DNA from: a virus
Virus record (IMG/VR): IMGVR_UViG_3300034356_001545
Coordinates: 1 to 59,663 of that record
Length of the DNA: 59,663 nucleotides
Direction: 5' to 3' (one strand)
The position numbers were made by a program, and so were the translations under genes. Position 1 is the stretch's first letter, and every line of letters begins with the position of its first letter. Below, in pieces: positions 15,223 through 21,748 of this stretch. Under the pieces are notes generated by a model, which saw nothing but the letters and a program-made list of their open reading frames with translations, did no database searches and was not told the origin of the DNA.

Positions 15223-15253
15223 TTGCATATGTCAAAAGTCGTTATCACCTTTA
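15223..15253 (+). promoter_or_regulatory. Early promoter TTGCATA-N16-CACCTTTA
   Basis: TTGCATA (15223-15229) then CACCTTTA (15246-15253). The stretch is nearly repeated at 16896 (identical boxes) and 17816 (AACCTTTA), all with exactly 20 nt between TTG and the -7 octamer. It heads the early arm, 28 nt before the first gene. Confidence 0.7.
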
Positions 15254-15281
15254 CACCATCAATCATTTAATCTACCATCCT

Positions 15282-15521
15282 ATGAGCAACGAAATCAAAT
15301 CAACCAAACTTCGTGCGGGTCGTTACCAAGTAAGCATCAAGGGTTTTCAGCCCTTTATAGTTCAAGAACGATTGAACAATAATTGTATGCCAACGGGAGA
15401 GTGGAATATGTTTGCTCCCGATGGAGAGTGGATGGACACGCTCCCTACAAAATCTACTTGTTTATGGATGTTGGGTGAAATGCACAAGGAGGGAAGATTG
15501 AATGAATACCGATTATCTTAA
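15282..15521 (+). CDS. Early hypothetical protein, 79 residues
   Basis: The first gene of the early arm, just behind its promoter. A soluble protein (MSNEIKSTKLRAGRYQVSIK), mainly beta, with several Trp and Gly and no recognised motif. First-expressed phage genes often take over the host or counter defences, but nothing in the sequence shows which. The leader has no Shine-Dalgarno sequence (CTACCATCCTATG). Confidence 0.65.
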   Translation: MSNEIKSTKLRAGRYQVSIKGFQPFIVQERLNNNCMPTGEWNMFAPDGEWMDTLPTKSTCLWMLGEMHKEGRLNEYRLS

Positions 15522-15526
15522 ATCAA

Positions 15527-15579
15527 GGTTAACTGAAGATGAGTTCAATACTCGAAACCTACTTCGGTAGGTCTTAACC
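15527..15579 (+). promoter_or_regulatory. Leader RNA, three-way junction, copy 1
   Basis: GGTTAA (15527-15532) pairs with TTAACC (15574-15579) and encloses two hairpins: GAGT-tcaat-ACTC (15541-15553) and ACCTAC-TTCG-GTAGGT (15557-15572), joined by GAA. It is followed by an A-run and CAATTG before the ATG at 15596. The same plan with different but still paired bases occurs at 15973-16022. Confidence 0.65.
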
Positions 15580-15595
15580 AAAAAAAACAATTGTT

Positions 15596-15958
15596 ATGAA
15601 AACTTACTTCCTCGTAGAAAAAAACATTGACAACCACAAAATGTCAATCATTTCTGATGCCACACTTAAGGACTTCATCAAGAAGAATTGCTATCGTGAA
15701 GAGTACCTTGACCAAAGCATTAAGGGCGTGCTGAATTCAATGAAGAGTGCAAAGGCAGTTTACTATGACCAAAGCGACTTTGTGTCAATTAGCAAATATT
15801 ACGTGTGCAAGTCAGTCGACCAAGCAAAGGCAGTAAAGCGCATCGAACTTCGTTTAATGATTGAGTGCCTTGAGGAGAGTTTTTGCTCCATTGATGAGAT
15901 GTTCCCGAAATCAGAGGCCGTAGTAAGGCATAGTACATTGTTAATTTATGAAGACTAA
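15596..15958 (+). CDS. Early hypothetical protein, 120 residues
   Basis: Not recognised. A mixed alpha/beta soluble protein (MKTYFLVEKNIDNHKMSIIS) with a Lys-rich middle and an acidic end. It is preceded by the structured leader RNA copy 1, whose closing stem ends 16 nt before the ATG, so translation may be controlled by that fold. The ATG is reached through AAAAAAACAATTGTTATG, an A-rich initiation region without Shine-Dalgarno. Confidence 0.65.
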   Translation: MKTYFLVEKNIDNHKMSIISDATLKDFIKKNCYREEYLDQSIKGVLNSMKSAKAVYYDQSDFVSISKYYVCKSVDQAKAVKRIELRLMIECLEESFCSIDEMFPKSEAVVRHSTLLIYED

Positions 15959-15972
15959 TTACAATATTAATA

Positions 15973-16022
15973 GGTTAACCGACGAGGCTTCAGTAGCCGA
16001 AACGCCTAAGGGCGTCTTAACC
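15973..16022 (+). promoter_or_regulatory. Leader RNA, three-way junction, copy 2
   Basis: GGTTAA (15973-15978) pairs with TTAACC (16017-16022) and encloses GGCT-tcagt-AGCC (15986-15998) and ACGCC-TAAG-GGCGT (16002-16015), again joined by GAA and with a single C before the closing strand. It is followed by AAAAAACAATTG and the ATG at 16038. At least five base pairs differ from copy 1 with pairing kept. Confidence 0.65.
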
Positions 16023-16037
16023 AAAAAACAATTGACT

Positions 16038-16211
16038 ATGAACCATACATTTTTTTCAAGGACAGCCAACAAGGGAGTAACTGCCGAGGTAACGTTTGAC
16101 GTTGTATCTGACAAGGCTCCAAGCGAGACTGCGTTCTCAAAGGAACTTGGCGACCTGCTTGCTCAAGGCAAGATTATAGCCTACGGCTACACTACTCTAC
16201 AGCCTTACTAA
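16038..16211 (+). CDS. Early hypothetical protein, 57 residues
   Basis: Not recognised. The product is MNHTFFSRTANKGVTAEVTF followed by a short helix and a Tyr-rich end. A longer frame from 15948 would read through the leader RNA, so I took the ATG at 16038 after CAATTGACT. It shares no sequence with the other gene carrying the same leader, so the leader is what is conserved, not the product. Confidence 0.6.
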   Translation: MNHTFFSRTANKGVTAEVTFDVVSDKAPSETAFSKELGDLLAQGKIIAYGYTTLQPY

Positions 16212-16231
16212 CCAATAAAAAGATAGAAATT

Positions 16232-16420
16232 ATGAAAACTGAATTAAACAATATGGTACGAGCATACGCCGAGTACCTAAATGCTGTTGGAGACTTCGTC
16301 AATGCAACTGATGACCAAACGCGAAACAAATTAATTGCCTTCGACATCATTGAGATGCTATCCGTTGACCTCGGTGAGCAGATACAGGAAGCCCACAAAG
16401 TACTAACCGAAAATAAATAG
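16232..16420 (+). CDS. Early hypothetical helical protein, 62 residues
   Basis: A small helical protein (MKTELNNMVRAYAEYLNAVG) with no motif that I recognise. It follows 20 nt after the previous stop, with the leader AAAAGATAGAAATTATG, and precedes the next gene by 5 nt, so it is within the early string. Confidence 0.6.
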   Translation: MKTELNNMVRAYAEYLNAVGDFVNATDDQTRNKLIAFDIIEMLSVDLGEQIQEAHKVLTENK

Positions 16421-16425
16421 AAACT

Positions 16426-16647
16426 ATGGAAACGATAAATGACCTCCGCGTGTGGACATACTTTGACGGAACCGAAGAGGACGTAAACGACTTCGTCCGT
16501 GAGTGGGAGACCTTGTTAGGTACTAACGTAACGGCAGACCTGACAATAGATAGTGACGGAGGATACTCTTGGTACTGCGAAGCGTTCGTTAGTCAAGCAC
16601 AAATCGATGAGTTCAATATGGACGAAGATTGGTTCACGATTCAATAA
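16426..16647 (+). CDS. Early hypothetical acidic protein, 73 residues
   Basis: A strongly acidic, Trp-rich small protein (METINDLRVWTYFDGTEEDV). Acidic early phage proteins can mimic DNA to block nucleases, but length and composition alone do not establish this. Leader AAATAGAAACTATG. Confidence 0.6.
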   Translation: METINDLRVWTYFDGTEEDVNDFVREWETLLGTNVTADLTIDSDGGYSWYCEAFVSQAQIDEFNMDEDWFTIQ

Positions 16648-16667
16648 CAAATAAACAATTAGAAACT

Positions 16668-16874
16668 ATGACAATTAGCCAGATCAAAAAACTAACAGCA
16701 GAAACTGCGCCCTACTACTTTTCGAGGGACACAATGCGATTCTTTAAACAAAGGATGAGCGACTTCAGCGTTAGCAAGTGCGAGGATGGTAGGTACCTAA
16801 TCCAAGCACCATCAAAATACGGAACGTCCGTCAGGTACTTTAATCCAAGTAATAACGAGTTGGAAATTAAATAA
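16668..16874 (+). CDS. Early hypothetical protein, 68 residues
   Basis: A basic to neutral small protein (MTISQIKKLTAETAPYYFSR). The ATG at 16668 follows the repeated leader AACAATTAGAAACT, so I prefer it over a frame start at 16629 that overlaps the upstream gene. Not recognised. Confidence 0.6.
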   Translation: MTISQIKKLTAETAPYYFSRDTMRFFKQRMSDFSVSKCEDGRYLIQAPSKYGTSVRYFNPSNNELEIK

Positions 16875-16895
16875 CAAATTGTTAATAACTTTCTC

Positions 16896-16926
16896 TTGCA
16901 TATTCCAAAATCCATTATCACCTTTA
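16896..16926 (+). promoter_or_regulatory. Early promoter TTGCATA-N16-CACCTTTA
   Basis: Boxes and 20-nt spacing are identical to those at 15223, and the surrounding bases are also alike (CAAAA in the spacer, then TTATCACCTTTACA). It lies 27 nt before the ATG at 16954. Confidence 0.7.
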
Positions 16927-16953
16927 CATAACCAATCAAGTAAAACAATTAAT

Positions 16954-17166
16954 ATGAACAACGAAACATCATCAATCGACAACATCATCGCCTACGAACA
17001 AGGCGAACTAAACGACCAAGAAGTCGTGTGCCTCTTCGCTGACCTTGTCAAAAGCGGTATGGCCTGGAGCCTTCAGGGCTCCTACGGCCGAACCGCGACT
17101 GCCCTAATCAAAGAGGGGTGGATAGACCGCGAGGGTAACGTCACCCTTGCTGTTTTAGAACTTTAA
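16954..17166 (+). CDS. Conserved early protein, 70 residues
   Basis: A small protein (MNNETSSIDNIIAYEQGELN) with the phrase MAWSLQGSYGRTATALIKEG, which I recognise as a widespread phage protein of unknown function (about 65-75 residues, helical, DUF7417-like). The ATG was chosen over 16879 because that would start upstream of the promoter. Its function is not known. Confidence 0.7.
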   Translation: MNNETSSIDNIIAYEQGELNDQEVVCLFADLVKSGMAWSLQGSYGRTATALIKEGWIDREGNVTLAVLEL

Positions 17167-17211
17167 TAAACAAATCGTAAAATAAAATCAACCAATAAAC
17201 AATTAGAAACT

Positions 17212-17808
17212 ATGGCTAATAACTGCTACAATTGGGTAATCATTCGCGGAGAGAAAGATATCCTTGACCTACTGCAAACCAAGTTCGAAACCTACCATTC
17301 TCACGAAGGCACATTCAGCGATTGGTGCGACACATTCTTCACCGACAAGCGTGAGAAGAAAAATGATGTGTTCGAGGAAATCTATGACTACGGAACTAAA
17401 TGGTTTGACTTTGAAGTAGAGCGTCGTCAAGACGATGACCTACTGATTAGCGGAGATTCTGCTTGGTCACCACCACAAGGATTCCTGCGCCGTTTGTCAG
17501 AAGAATATGCTGTTCTTATTCGCGGAGAGTACGAAGAATCAGGTAGTGACTTTGGCGGATATGCTGACTACGAGAAAGGTGTGATGGATGACAAATGCTT
17601 CACATATAGTGAGTGGATGTACATCAACAACGAGGAGAATTTCTTTTACCGACTTGAAGATGAAGTAGAATACTACGATACGTTTGATGACTATAAATCG
17701 GCCGTGCTTGATGGCTTTGAAAACGAACTGACCGAACAGCAAATTGCTGAAGTGCGCGAGGAATTTGAGCGCCAGCAAGATGTTTACAGAAATAGAATTA
17801 ACGCCTAA
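17212..17808 (+). CDS. Api92-like protein (DUF1281 type)
   Basis: A 198-residue protein. The opening ANNCYNWVIIRG, the YDYGTKWFDFE phrase and SGDSAWSPPQGFLRRLSEEY match the layout of Api92/DUF1281-like proteins with a ferredoxin-like fold, found on phages and plasmids. The C-terminal half is very acidic. A second, diverged member lies at 18260. Their function is unknown; ones from plasmids have been linked to interaction with host partners only by inference. The leader AACAATTAGAAACTATG is the motif shared by several early genes. Confidence 0.65.
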   Translation: MANNCYNWVIIRGEKDILDLLQTKFETYHSHEGTFSDWCDTFFTDKREKKNDVFEEIYDYGTKWFDFEVERRQDDDLLISGDSAWSPPQGFLRRLSEEYAVLIRGEYEESGSDFGGYADYEKGVMDDKCFTYSEWMYINNEENFFYRLEDEVEYYDTFDDYKSAVLDGFENELTEQQIAEVREEFERQQDVYRNRINA

Positions 17809-17815
17809 TTCTTGC

Positions 17816-17846
17816 TTGCATAAGTTAGAAAGCATTTTAACCTTTA
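17816..17846 (+). promoter_or_regulatory. Early promoter TTGCATA-N16-AACCTTTA
   Basis: TTGCATA (17816) then AACCTTTA (17839-17846), TTG to box 20 nt. Third member of the early promoter set, 21 nt before the ATG at 17868. Confidence 0.65.
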
Positions 17847-17867
17847 ACCAACTAATAAATAAATAAT

Positions 17868-18020
17868 ATGAAAACCCACATCCCCCAGCAAATCATTGTG
17901 CCAGTATACTACCACATTGACGCAAACGCAAAGGTTCACTTTGACTTTGAGCAAATGACTGAATTCTTTGAGAACGAATTGAGTAACATATGCTCTACCG
18001 ACAAACAAATTAAATACTAA
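17868..18020 (+). CDS. Small early protein, 50 residues
   Basis: ATG at 17868 and TAA at 18018-18020. The product MKTHIPQQIIVPVYYHIDAN is followed by VHFDFEQMTEFFENELSNIC. It looks like a compact beta-hairpin plus helix; family unknown. It stands directly behind a recognisable promoter and has the A-rich leader, which supports expression. Confidence 0.5.
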   Translation: MKTHIPQQIIVPVYYHIDANAKVHFDFEQMTEFFENELSNICSTDKQIKY

Positions 18021-18024
18021 ACAA

Positions 18025-18246
18025 ATGAAAATCTACATCCTCCACGAAGCACATTCATTGTGCGACTACAACGACCACGAACCCTTCACTACATACGAAG
18101 CCGCAAAGAAGTTCTTTGATGCCACAAAGGCATCAGTCGAAACAAGAGAGCAAATCGAAGAAGTGTACCACGACAACGATGACGATTACTACGTACAAGT
18201 GGACGGGGACAGCATCCGAATATACATCACCGAACATCAATTATAA
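18025..18246 (+). CDS. Early hypothetical protein, 73 residues
   Basis: A small acidic alpha/beta protein (MKIYILHEAHSLCDYNDHEP) with a run of Asp/Tyr near the end. Not recognised. It begins 4 nt after the previous stop with leader AAACAAATG, inside the same transcript. Confidence 0.55.
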   Translation: MKIYILHEAHSLCDYNDHEPFTTYEAAKKFFDATKASVETREQIEEVYHDNDDDYYVQVDGDSIRIYITEHQL

Positions 18247-18259
18247 ACAAATAGAAACT

Positions 18260-18802
18260 ATGCCTAACTGGATGAGAACAGCCCTTGAAGTATCGGGCGA
18301 CAAAACACAACGAGAAGAATTCTTTAATGCAATTGGTCAAGGACTTGAGTCCAATCAGCCAATTGACTTTGAGAAAATCATTCCCCCACCCGACAACTTG
18401 TTCCGAGGTAATCTCGGACAGCCAGAGGAGAAGTACTGCAAGGACAACAACATTCCCGACTGGTATTCTTGGAATACTAAAAACTGGGGAACCAAGTGGA
18501 ACGCGGCCTATGGCGAGGTCAAGACCTTTGGAACCTACAGCAACGTGCTGTTCTTTGATACGGCTTGGAACTTAGCGCTCCCAATACTTGAGGAGATTGA
18601 GCGGATGCTAATAAACGACTACAAGGGACTGGAAGTCTACGGAGAGTTCGTCGAGGAGGGCTACAGCCAGGCTGGGTTCATCAAGATGGATAAAAACGGT
18701 GGACACATCAATGAGGTTACCATCGAGATGGATGAAGATAATAACTACAGCGTACGCTACTTTAACGAAGACGGAATTCAAGTAAAATTTAAACACCTAT
18801 AA
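18260..18802 (+). CDS. Api92-like protein (DUF1281 type), second copy
   Basis: A 180-residue protein with the classic Api92-like phrases: MPNWMRTALEVSGD, DFEKIIPPPDNLFRG, then YSWNTKNWGTKWNA. The last part, FDTAWNLALPILEEIERM, matches the second half of the ferredoxin-like domain. The ATG at 18260 follows AAATAGAAACT and starts at the domain; an earlier start at 18116 would overlap another gene. It is a paralogue of the 17212 gene by layout. A terminator follows 38 nt after its stop. Confidence 0.75.
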   Translation: MPNWMRTALEVSGDKTQREEFFNAIGQGLESNQPIDFEKIIPPPDNLFRGNLGQPEEKYCKDNNIPDWYSWNTKNWGTKWNAAYGEVKTFGTYSNVLFFDTAWNLALPILEEIERMLINDYKGLEVYGEFVEEGYSQAGFIKMDKNGGHINEVTIEMDEDNNYSVRYFNEDGIQVKFKHL

Positions 18803-18839
18803 CTATAAAGCCACCGAGTATGGGATATTTTCATCACTT

Positions 18840-18869
18840 AGGGGGGTGGCTCGGCACCGCCCCTTTATT
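18840..18869 (+). terminator. Rho-independent terminator (early, partial?)
   Basis: AGGGGGGTG pairs with CACCGCCCCT (one bulged G, 6-nt loop), followed by TTTATT (18840-18869). It splits the early gene string; the genes downstream have no clear promoter until 20434, so read-through is likely. Confidence 0.65.
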
Positions 18870-18892
18870 AACCCAATCAACAACTAACAACT

Positions 18893-19093
18893 ATGAAAAG
18901 CAAATCATTCTTCGGGCAGATATTCAGCCCACCACTACCAGTCGCCAAGGTTAGCATTCAGCGCAAAGGCGGCATCTATGTCCTAAGGGACGATGCCGAC
19001 CAAGACCTTGGGTACGAGTTCGATTCATTCGACCAAGCGTTTAGGTTCGCAAAGATTATTAGCCGAGAGGTTATGGACACGCAAACCTTTTGA
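18893..19093 (+). CDS. Early hypothetical protein, 66 residues
   Basis: A basic small protein (MKSKSFFGQIFSPPLPVAKV), beta-rich, with the ending DSFDQAFRFAKIISREVMDT that resembles a short alpha/beta repeat with its neighbour (EDAFDLAKQL in the next gene). The two may be diverged duplicates. Not recognised. Confidence 0.55.
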   Translation: MKSKSFFGQIFSPPLPVAKVSIQRKGGIYVLRDDADQDLGYEFDSFDQAFRFAKIISREVMDTQTF

Positions 19094-19095
19094 TT

Positions 19096-19248
19096 ATGGA
19101 GTACGTGGTATCATACAATCCAGACACCGAGAAGCACGATGTGCTACTTCAGGAGCCGTTCAGGTTCATCAAGTCATTCACCAATCAAGAGGATGCGTTT
19201 GACCTAGCAAAACAATTAACCAATAAAAACAACAGCAAAAACAAATAA
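19096..19248 (+). CDS. Small early protein, 50 residues
   Basis: ATG 19096, TAA 19246-19248. Product MEYVVSYNPDTEKHDVLLQE, then PFRFIKSFTNQEDAFDLAKQ. The ending resembles that of the preceding gene (DSFDQAFRFAKII), suggesting a tandem duplicate. It begins 2 nt after the previous stop. Function unknown. Confidence 0.5.
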   Translation: MEYVVSYNPDTEKHDVLLQEPFRFIKSFTNQEDAFDLAKQLTNKNNSKNK

Positions 19249-19250
19249 CT

Positions 19251-19856
19251 ATGAAAGACTATTCAGATAAACCAACGGAGACCCCACTACAAAATTGTTC
19301 TGACTGCGACCGAGAGTTCGACCAAGACAACGACTACTATGGCTACGACAAGGAAGACAATATAATCTGCGAGAGTTGCTTAGAGTCCCACTGGGAAGCC
19401 CCAACAATCTTGTATGAGTTTGACCCTAACGAGGAATCTATGGCGGTATTCCACTACTCGTATACGCTGAACCGATACCGAGACACCGAGAACTACGAGG
19501 AGCAGGAGGGTGCGCCATCCTGCATCAAGGGTGCTAAGTGGACTTCAATCGACGGATGGAGGGGATACGTTGATGTGGAAATCAATGAAGGCTACACCTT
19601 AGTGGCTGACGGATGGTCAACCGACAGGTACGATGACGTTAGGTGGAAGTGGGACTTCAATGACTTTGTAGACAAGATCCATAACGGAGAACTTGTACCG
19701 CCCACTATGCTGTACTTCATCTTCTCCCAGACCAGTAACGTATTCTCTACGTCCTCTCAGATTGTCGTCAGAAGCCACGAGGAGGATACATTCCTTAACT
19801 GGCTTGGTGATGAGGCCGGCCTAACGAGACAAGAACTTAAGGACGCACTACGATGA
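19251..19856 (+). CDS. Early protein with N-terminal CxxC/CxxC zinc-binding motif
   Basis: A 201-residue protein. Near the N-terminus NCSDCDREF and NIICESC give two CxxC pairs ~20 residues apart, fitting a small zinc ribbon or knuckle. The rest is acidic and aromatic (YSYTLNRYRDTENYEEQEG, then WRGYVDVEINEGYTLVADGW) without a known domain. A role in binding nucleic acid or a host protein is possible. Its stop overlaps the next start as ATGA. Confidence 0.6.
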   Translation: MKDYSDKPTETPLQNCSDCDREFDQDNDYYGYDKEDNIICESCLESHWEAPTILYEFDPNEESMAVFHYSYTLNRYRDTENYEEQEGAPSCIKGAKWTSIDGWRGYVDVEINEGYTLVADGWSTDRYDDVRWKWDFNDFVDKIHNGELVPPTMLYFIFSQTSNVFSTSSQIVVRSHEEDTFLNWLGDEAGLTRQELKDALR

Positions 19857-19984
19857 AGCCGATAGTTAGAAACAAGAAGAGGCTTACCTCCGACAGCACG
19901 ATGAGTAAAATCATCACGCGAGTACGATACGCACAACACATAGTAATCAAAGAAGAACAATACGATGAAGAAGACTTCCAGTAA
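19853..19984 (+). CDS. Small basic early protein, 43 residues
   Basis: ATG at 19853 overlaps the upstream TGA (ATGA), giving MKPIVRNKKRLTSDSTMSKI and an acidic end (EEQYDEEDFQ). Short overlaps at both ends suggest translational coupling, the main support for a gene this small. Not recognised. Confidence 0.4.
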   Translation: MKPIVRNKKRLTSDSTMSKIITRVRYAQHIVIKEEQYDEEDFQ

Positions 19985-20105
19985 CGATGAGTTCTCTGAA
20001 CTGATCGATAAGATAGCCGCCAAGGGTATGTCATTCCTGCAAGTAGTTATTTTCGCTAACATTGTGGTGCTAATTGTAGCACAAATAATTAAAGCACTAA
20101 AGTGA
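19965..20105 (+). CDS. Small single-pass membrane protein, 46 residues
   Basis: ATG 19965 overlaps the end of the 43-residue gene; the stop TGA (20103-20105) overlaps the next ATG as TGATG. A polar N-terminal half (MKKTSSNDEFSELIDKIAAK) is followed by one membrane segment (LQVVIFANIVVLIVAQII). Small early membrane proteins often alter host envelope or exclusion functions; here that is inference. Confidence 0.5.
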   Translation: MKKTSSNDEFSELIDKIAAKGMSFLQVVIFANIVVLIVAQIIKALK

Positions 20106-20404
20106 TGAAGATGACCTACGAATCCTTTACCTCAAGCAAGTTCCTTATCCGCTTCTGCGCGAACGGAACTCGGGGCGAGGTGACCATAAGACCACTCGTT
20201 GACGATGAGTGGGCTACCACATCGGTAGGAGACAAGTACTACGATGTGAACCTATGGCTCGACGAGCAGAAGGGCGAGAGCCCAATAGTTCGGTTCGGGG
20301 TCTACAGCCTAAGTTATTCCGAGGACGGGATGCTTATAACCGACAGCAAGATGGCCTGCAGTAGCGACTGCCCTGATGCTGTTATACAAATAGTAAATTG
20401 TTAA
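20105..20404 (+). CDS. Early hypothetical protein, 99 residues
   Basis: MKMTYESFTSSKFLIRFCAN opens a mostly beta protein with several Cys at the end (MACSSDCPDAVIQIVNC). I chose ATG 20105 (TGATG overlap) over a GTG one codon earlier. Not recognised. Confidence 0.55.
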   Translation: MKMTYESFTSSKFLIRFCANGTRGEVTIRPLVDDEWATTSVGDKYYDVNLWLDEQKGESPIVRFGVYSLSYSEDGMLITDSKMACSSDCPDAVIQIVNC

Positions 20405-20433
20405 TAACTTTTTTTCAAAGAGTACAAAAAACC

Positions 20434-20464
20434 TTGCTACCATAAATTCTGAGGGCTAACTTCG
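20434..20464 (+). promoter_or_regulatory. Promoter TTG-N20-TAACTTCG
   Basis: TTG (20434-20436), 20 nt, TAACTTCG (20457-20464). Same TAnnTTCG variant as at 14426 and 29404; 49 nt before the ATG at 20514. Confidence 0.6.
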
Positions 20465-20513
20465 CCCTGCGAGAGCAACCAATTAACGTCCATAACATTA
20501 ACACATACAGCAT

Positions 20514-20645
20514 ATGAACGACCACTTTCATTCCTTAGTACGCTTCTACGTACTGCGAGTAACCGCGATGGAGACAGCCCTCAAGGCTGTCGAATCAGAG
20601 CGGGATGCACTGCTAAACGAACTGATGCTTCTGCGTCAAGAGTAA
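20514..20645 (+). CDS. Small helical early protein, 43 residues
   Basis: ATG 20514 to TAA 20645: MNDHFHSLVRFYVLRVTAME, then a Glu/Leu helix (SERDALLNELMLLRQE) with coiled-coil character. It follows a recognisable promoter. Function unknown. Confidence 0.45.
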   Translation: MNDHFHSLVRFYVLRVTAMETALKAVESERDALLNELMLLRQE

Positions 20646-20708
20646 GGCTTCGTTATCCTGGGGCAATCCAGGCGCACTATATCCAATTAACAACAAACAA
20701 ATAAAACT

Positions 20709-20801
20709 ATGAAACAAAAGATTGAAGCAATGGGTTATATCTATCTGACTATCATAACGATAGCGGTGTTCACAGCCCTAATAAACGCACACATACAATG
20801 A
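20709..20801 (+). CDS. Tiny single-pass membrane peptide, 30 residues
   Basis: ATG 20709 follows an A-rich leader (CAAACAAATAAAACT) like that of other early genes. The product MKQKIEAMGYIYLTIITIAV continues FTALINAHIQ, almost entirely one membrane helix. The stop overlaps the next ATG (ATGA). Confidence 0.45.
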   Translation: MKQKIEAMGYIYLTIITIAVFTALINAHIQ

Positions 20802-20935
20802 GAGAGCAGTTTATGCGGATAGCGATGGCGCGATTGCGCCCCGCTTATCCTTTCAGACTACAGCGTATTGCTGTTGCCGCTAAGATGTGGAGCAGGTTTA
20901 TATCGAGAAAAGTAGGCGCAGAAGGTGAAAACTAG
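20798..20935 (+). CDS. Small Arg-rich early protein, 45 residues
   Basis: ATG 20798 overlaps the previous TGA. Product MREQFMRIAMARLRPAYPFR, then LQRIAVAAKMWSRFISRKVG: basic and amphipathic. Coupling by ATGA is the main evidence. Function unknown. Confidence 0.4.
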   Translation: MREQFMRIAMARLRPAYPFRLQRIAVAAKMWSRFISRKVGAEGEN

Positions 20936-20945
20936 GTGCATATCT

Positions 20946-21089
20946 ATGAAACTTAAGCCCCTTGCAAACCTAAAGATTCAGCGACGTTTACTCGTTGAAG
21001 CAGTAGAGTACCACGACAATTTCTTAAATGATGCGTTTAAGCGCATCAATGAAATTGACCTGATCTTAGAAAGAAATAACAGCAAATAG
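20946..21089 (+). CDS. Small basic helical early protein, 47 residues
   Basis: ATG 20946 to TAG 21089: MKLKPLANLKIQRRLLVEAV followed by EYHDNFLNDAFKRINEIDLI, a helical pair. It lies 10 nt after the previous gene and ends right at the promoter of the recombination block. Not recognised. Confidence 0.45.
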   Translation: MKLKPLANLKIQRRLLVEAVEYHDNFLNDAFKRINEIDLILERNNSK

Positions 21090-21120
21090 TTGCGTACCAG
21101 ACATATTACTATTATCTTTG
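21090..21120 (+). promoter_or_regulatory. Promoter TTG-N20-TATCTTTG for the recombination block
   Basis: TTGCGTA (21090-21096) and TATCTTTG (21113-21120), with 20 nt between TTG and the box; a full match to the Bacteroidota consensus. 31 nt before the ERF ATG. Confidence 0.75.
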
Positions 21121-21151
21121 TACAAATTAATCAATAATTCAATTAAACACT

Positions 21152-21748
21152 ATGAAAGAACAAACTTTCCAACAGCGACTGATCAATGTCCAGTCGCGAC
21201 TCAAAGCCCCCAAGGGCCAATACAATTCTTTCGGTAAGTACTCTTACCGAAATCAGGAGGACATCCTCGAAGCACTCAAGCCACTGCTTGCAGAGAACGA
21301 ACTTGTGCTTACACTATCTGACAGCATACACGAGATCTTCGGACTTGTGTACGTGGAGTCAAAGGTTCGTGTGTCGTCGGGTGCCGAAGAAATCACCGTA
21401 ACAGCTCAGGCAGGCATCGACCCGAACCGCAAGGGGATGGACATCGCCCAGTCGTTTGGCTCATCATCATCCTATGCTCGTAAGTATGCTCTTAATGCTA
21501 TGTTCTTGATTGACGACACTAAAGATGCTGACTCTACCAATACGCACGGCAAGGGCTCCTCGGCTTCGGTGCCTACGGCGAAGCCGGTCGCCGCTAAGCC
21601 ATCAGCAGGGTCTGAGCTTTTCCAAAAAGCTGTTGACCGAATGAAAGAGGTAGGTACTAAAGAGAAGTACGAAGAGATCTTAACAGCAATTGGGGACCAA
21701 CTCTCTGATTCCCAGCGTAACGCGCTGTCTAAGTTCATCAAGAAGTAA
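21152..21748 (+). CDS. erf: ERF-family single-strand annealing protein
   Basis: A 198-residue recombinase that anneals complementary single strands. The ERF core spans about residues 1-130: LINVQSRLKAPKGQYNSFGK, YRNQEDILEALKPLL, then GIDPNRKGMDIAQSFGSSSS and YARKYALNAMFLIDD, which is the family's signature GSxxSYARRY-type loop. A Pro/Ala/Ser linker (about 131-155) leads to a helical C-terminus (LSDSQRNALSKFIKK). The next gene starts in its stop codon (TAATG), pairing annealing protein and exonuclease as in lambda/Rac recombination systems. Confidence 0.92.
   Translation: MKEQTFQQRLINVQSRLKAPKGQYNSFGKYSYRNQEDILEALKPLLAENELVLTLSDSIHEIFGLVYVESKVRVSSGAEEITVTAQAGIDPNRKGMDIAQSFGSSSSYARKYALNAMFLIDDTKDADSTNTHGKGSSASVPTAKPVAAKPSAGSELFQKAVDRMKEVGTKEKYEEILTAIGDQLSDSQRNALSKFIKK

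Larger units (their letters stand above)
14395..15281. other. Noncoding divergence region, candidate replication origin
   Basis: About 890 bp without a convincing gene, lying between the leftward late arm and the rightward early arm. In order it holds a plus-strand promoter, a series of stem-loops, four ~20-bp iterons, an alternating purine/pyrimidine tract, three copies of GGCTATGG (14992, 15005, 15124), a TG-rich then C-rich strand asymmetry, and the first early promoter. Divergence point, iterons and easily melted or non-B DNA are typical of phage origins. The phage encodes a DnaA-like protein that could bind here. Inferred. Confidence 0.55.

Noticed and set aside
13838-15281. Integrase or lysogeny module near the divergence region
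   Set aside because: No tyrosine or serine recombinase, CI-type repressor pair or att-like repeat was found in the window.
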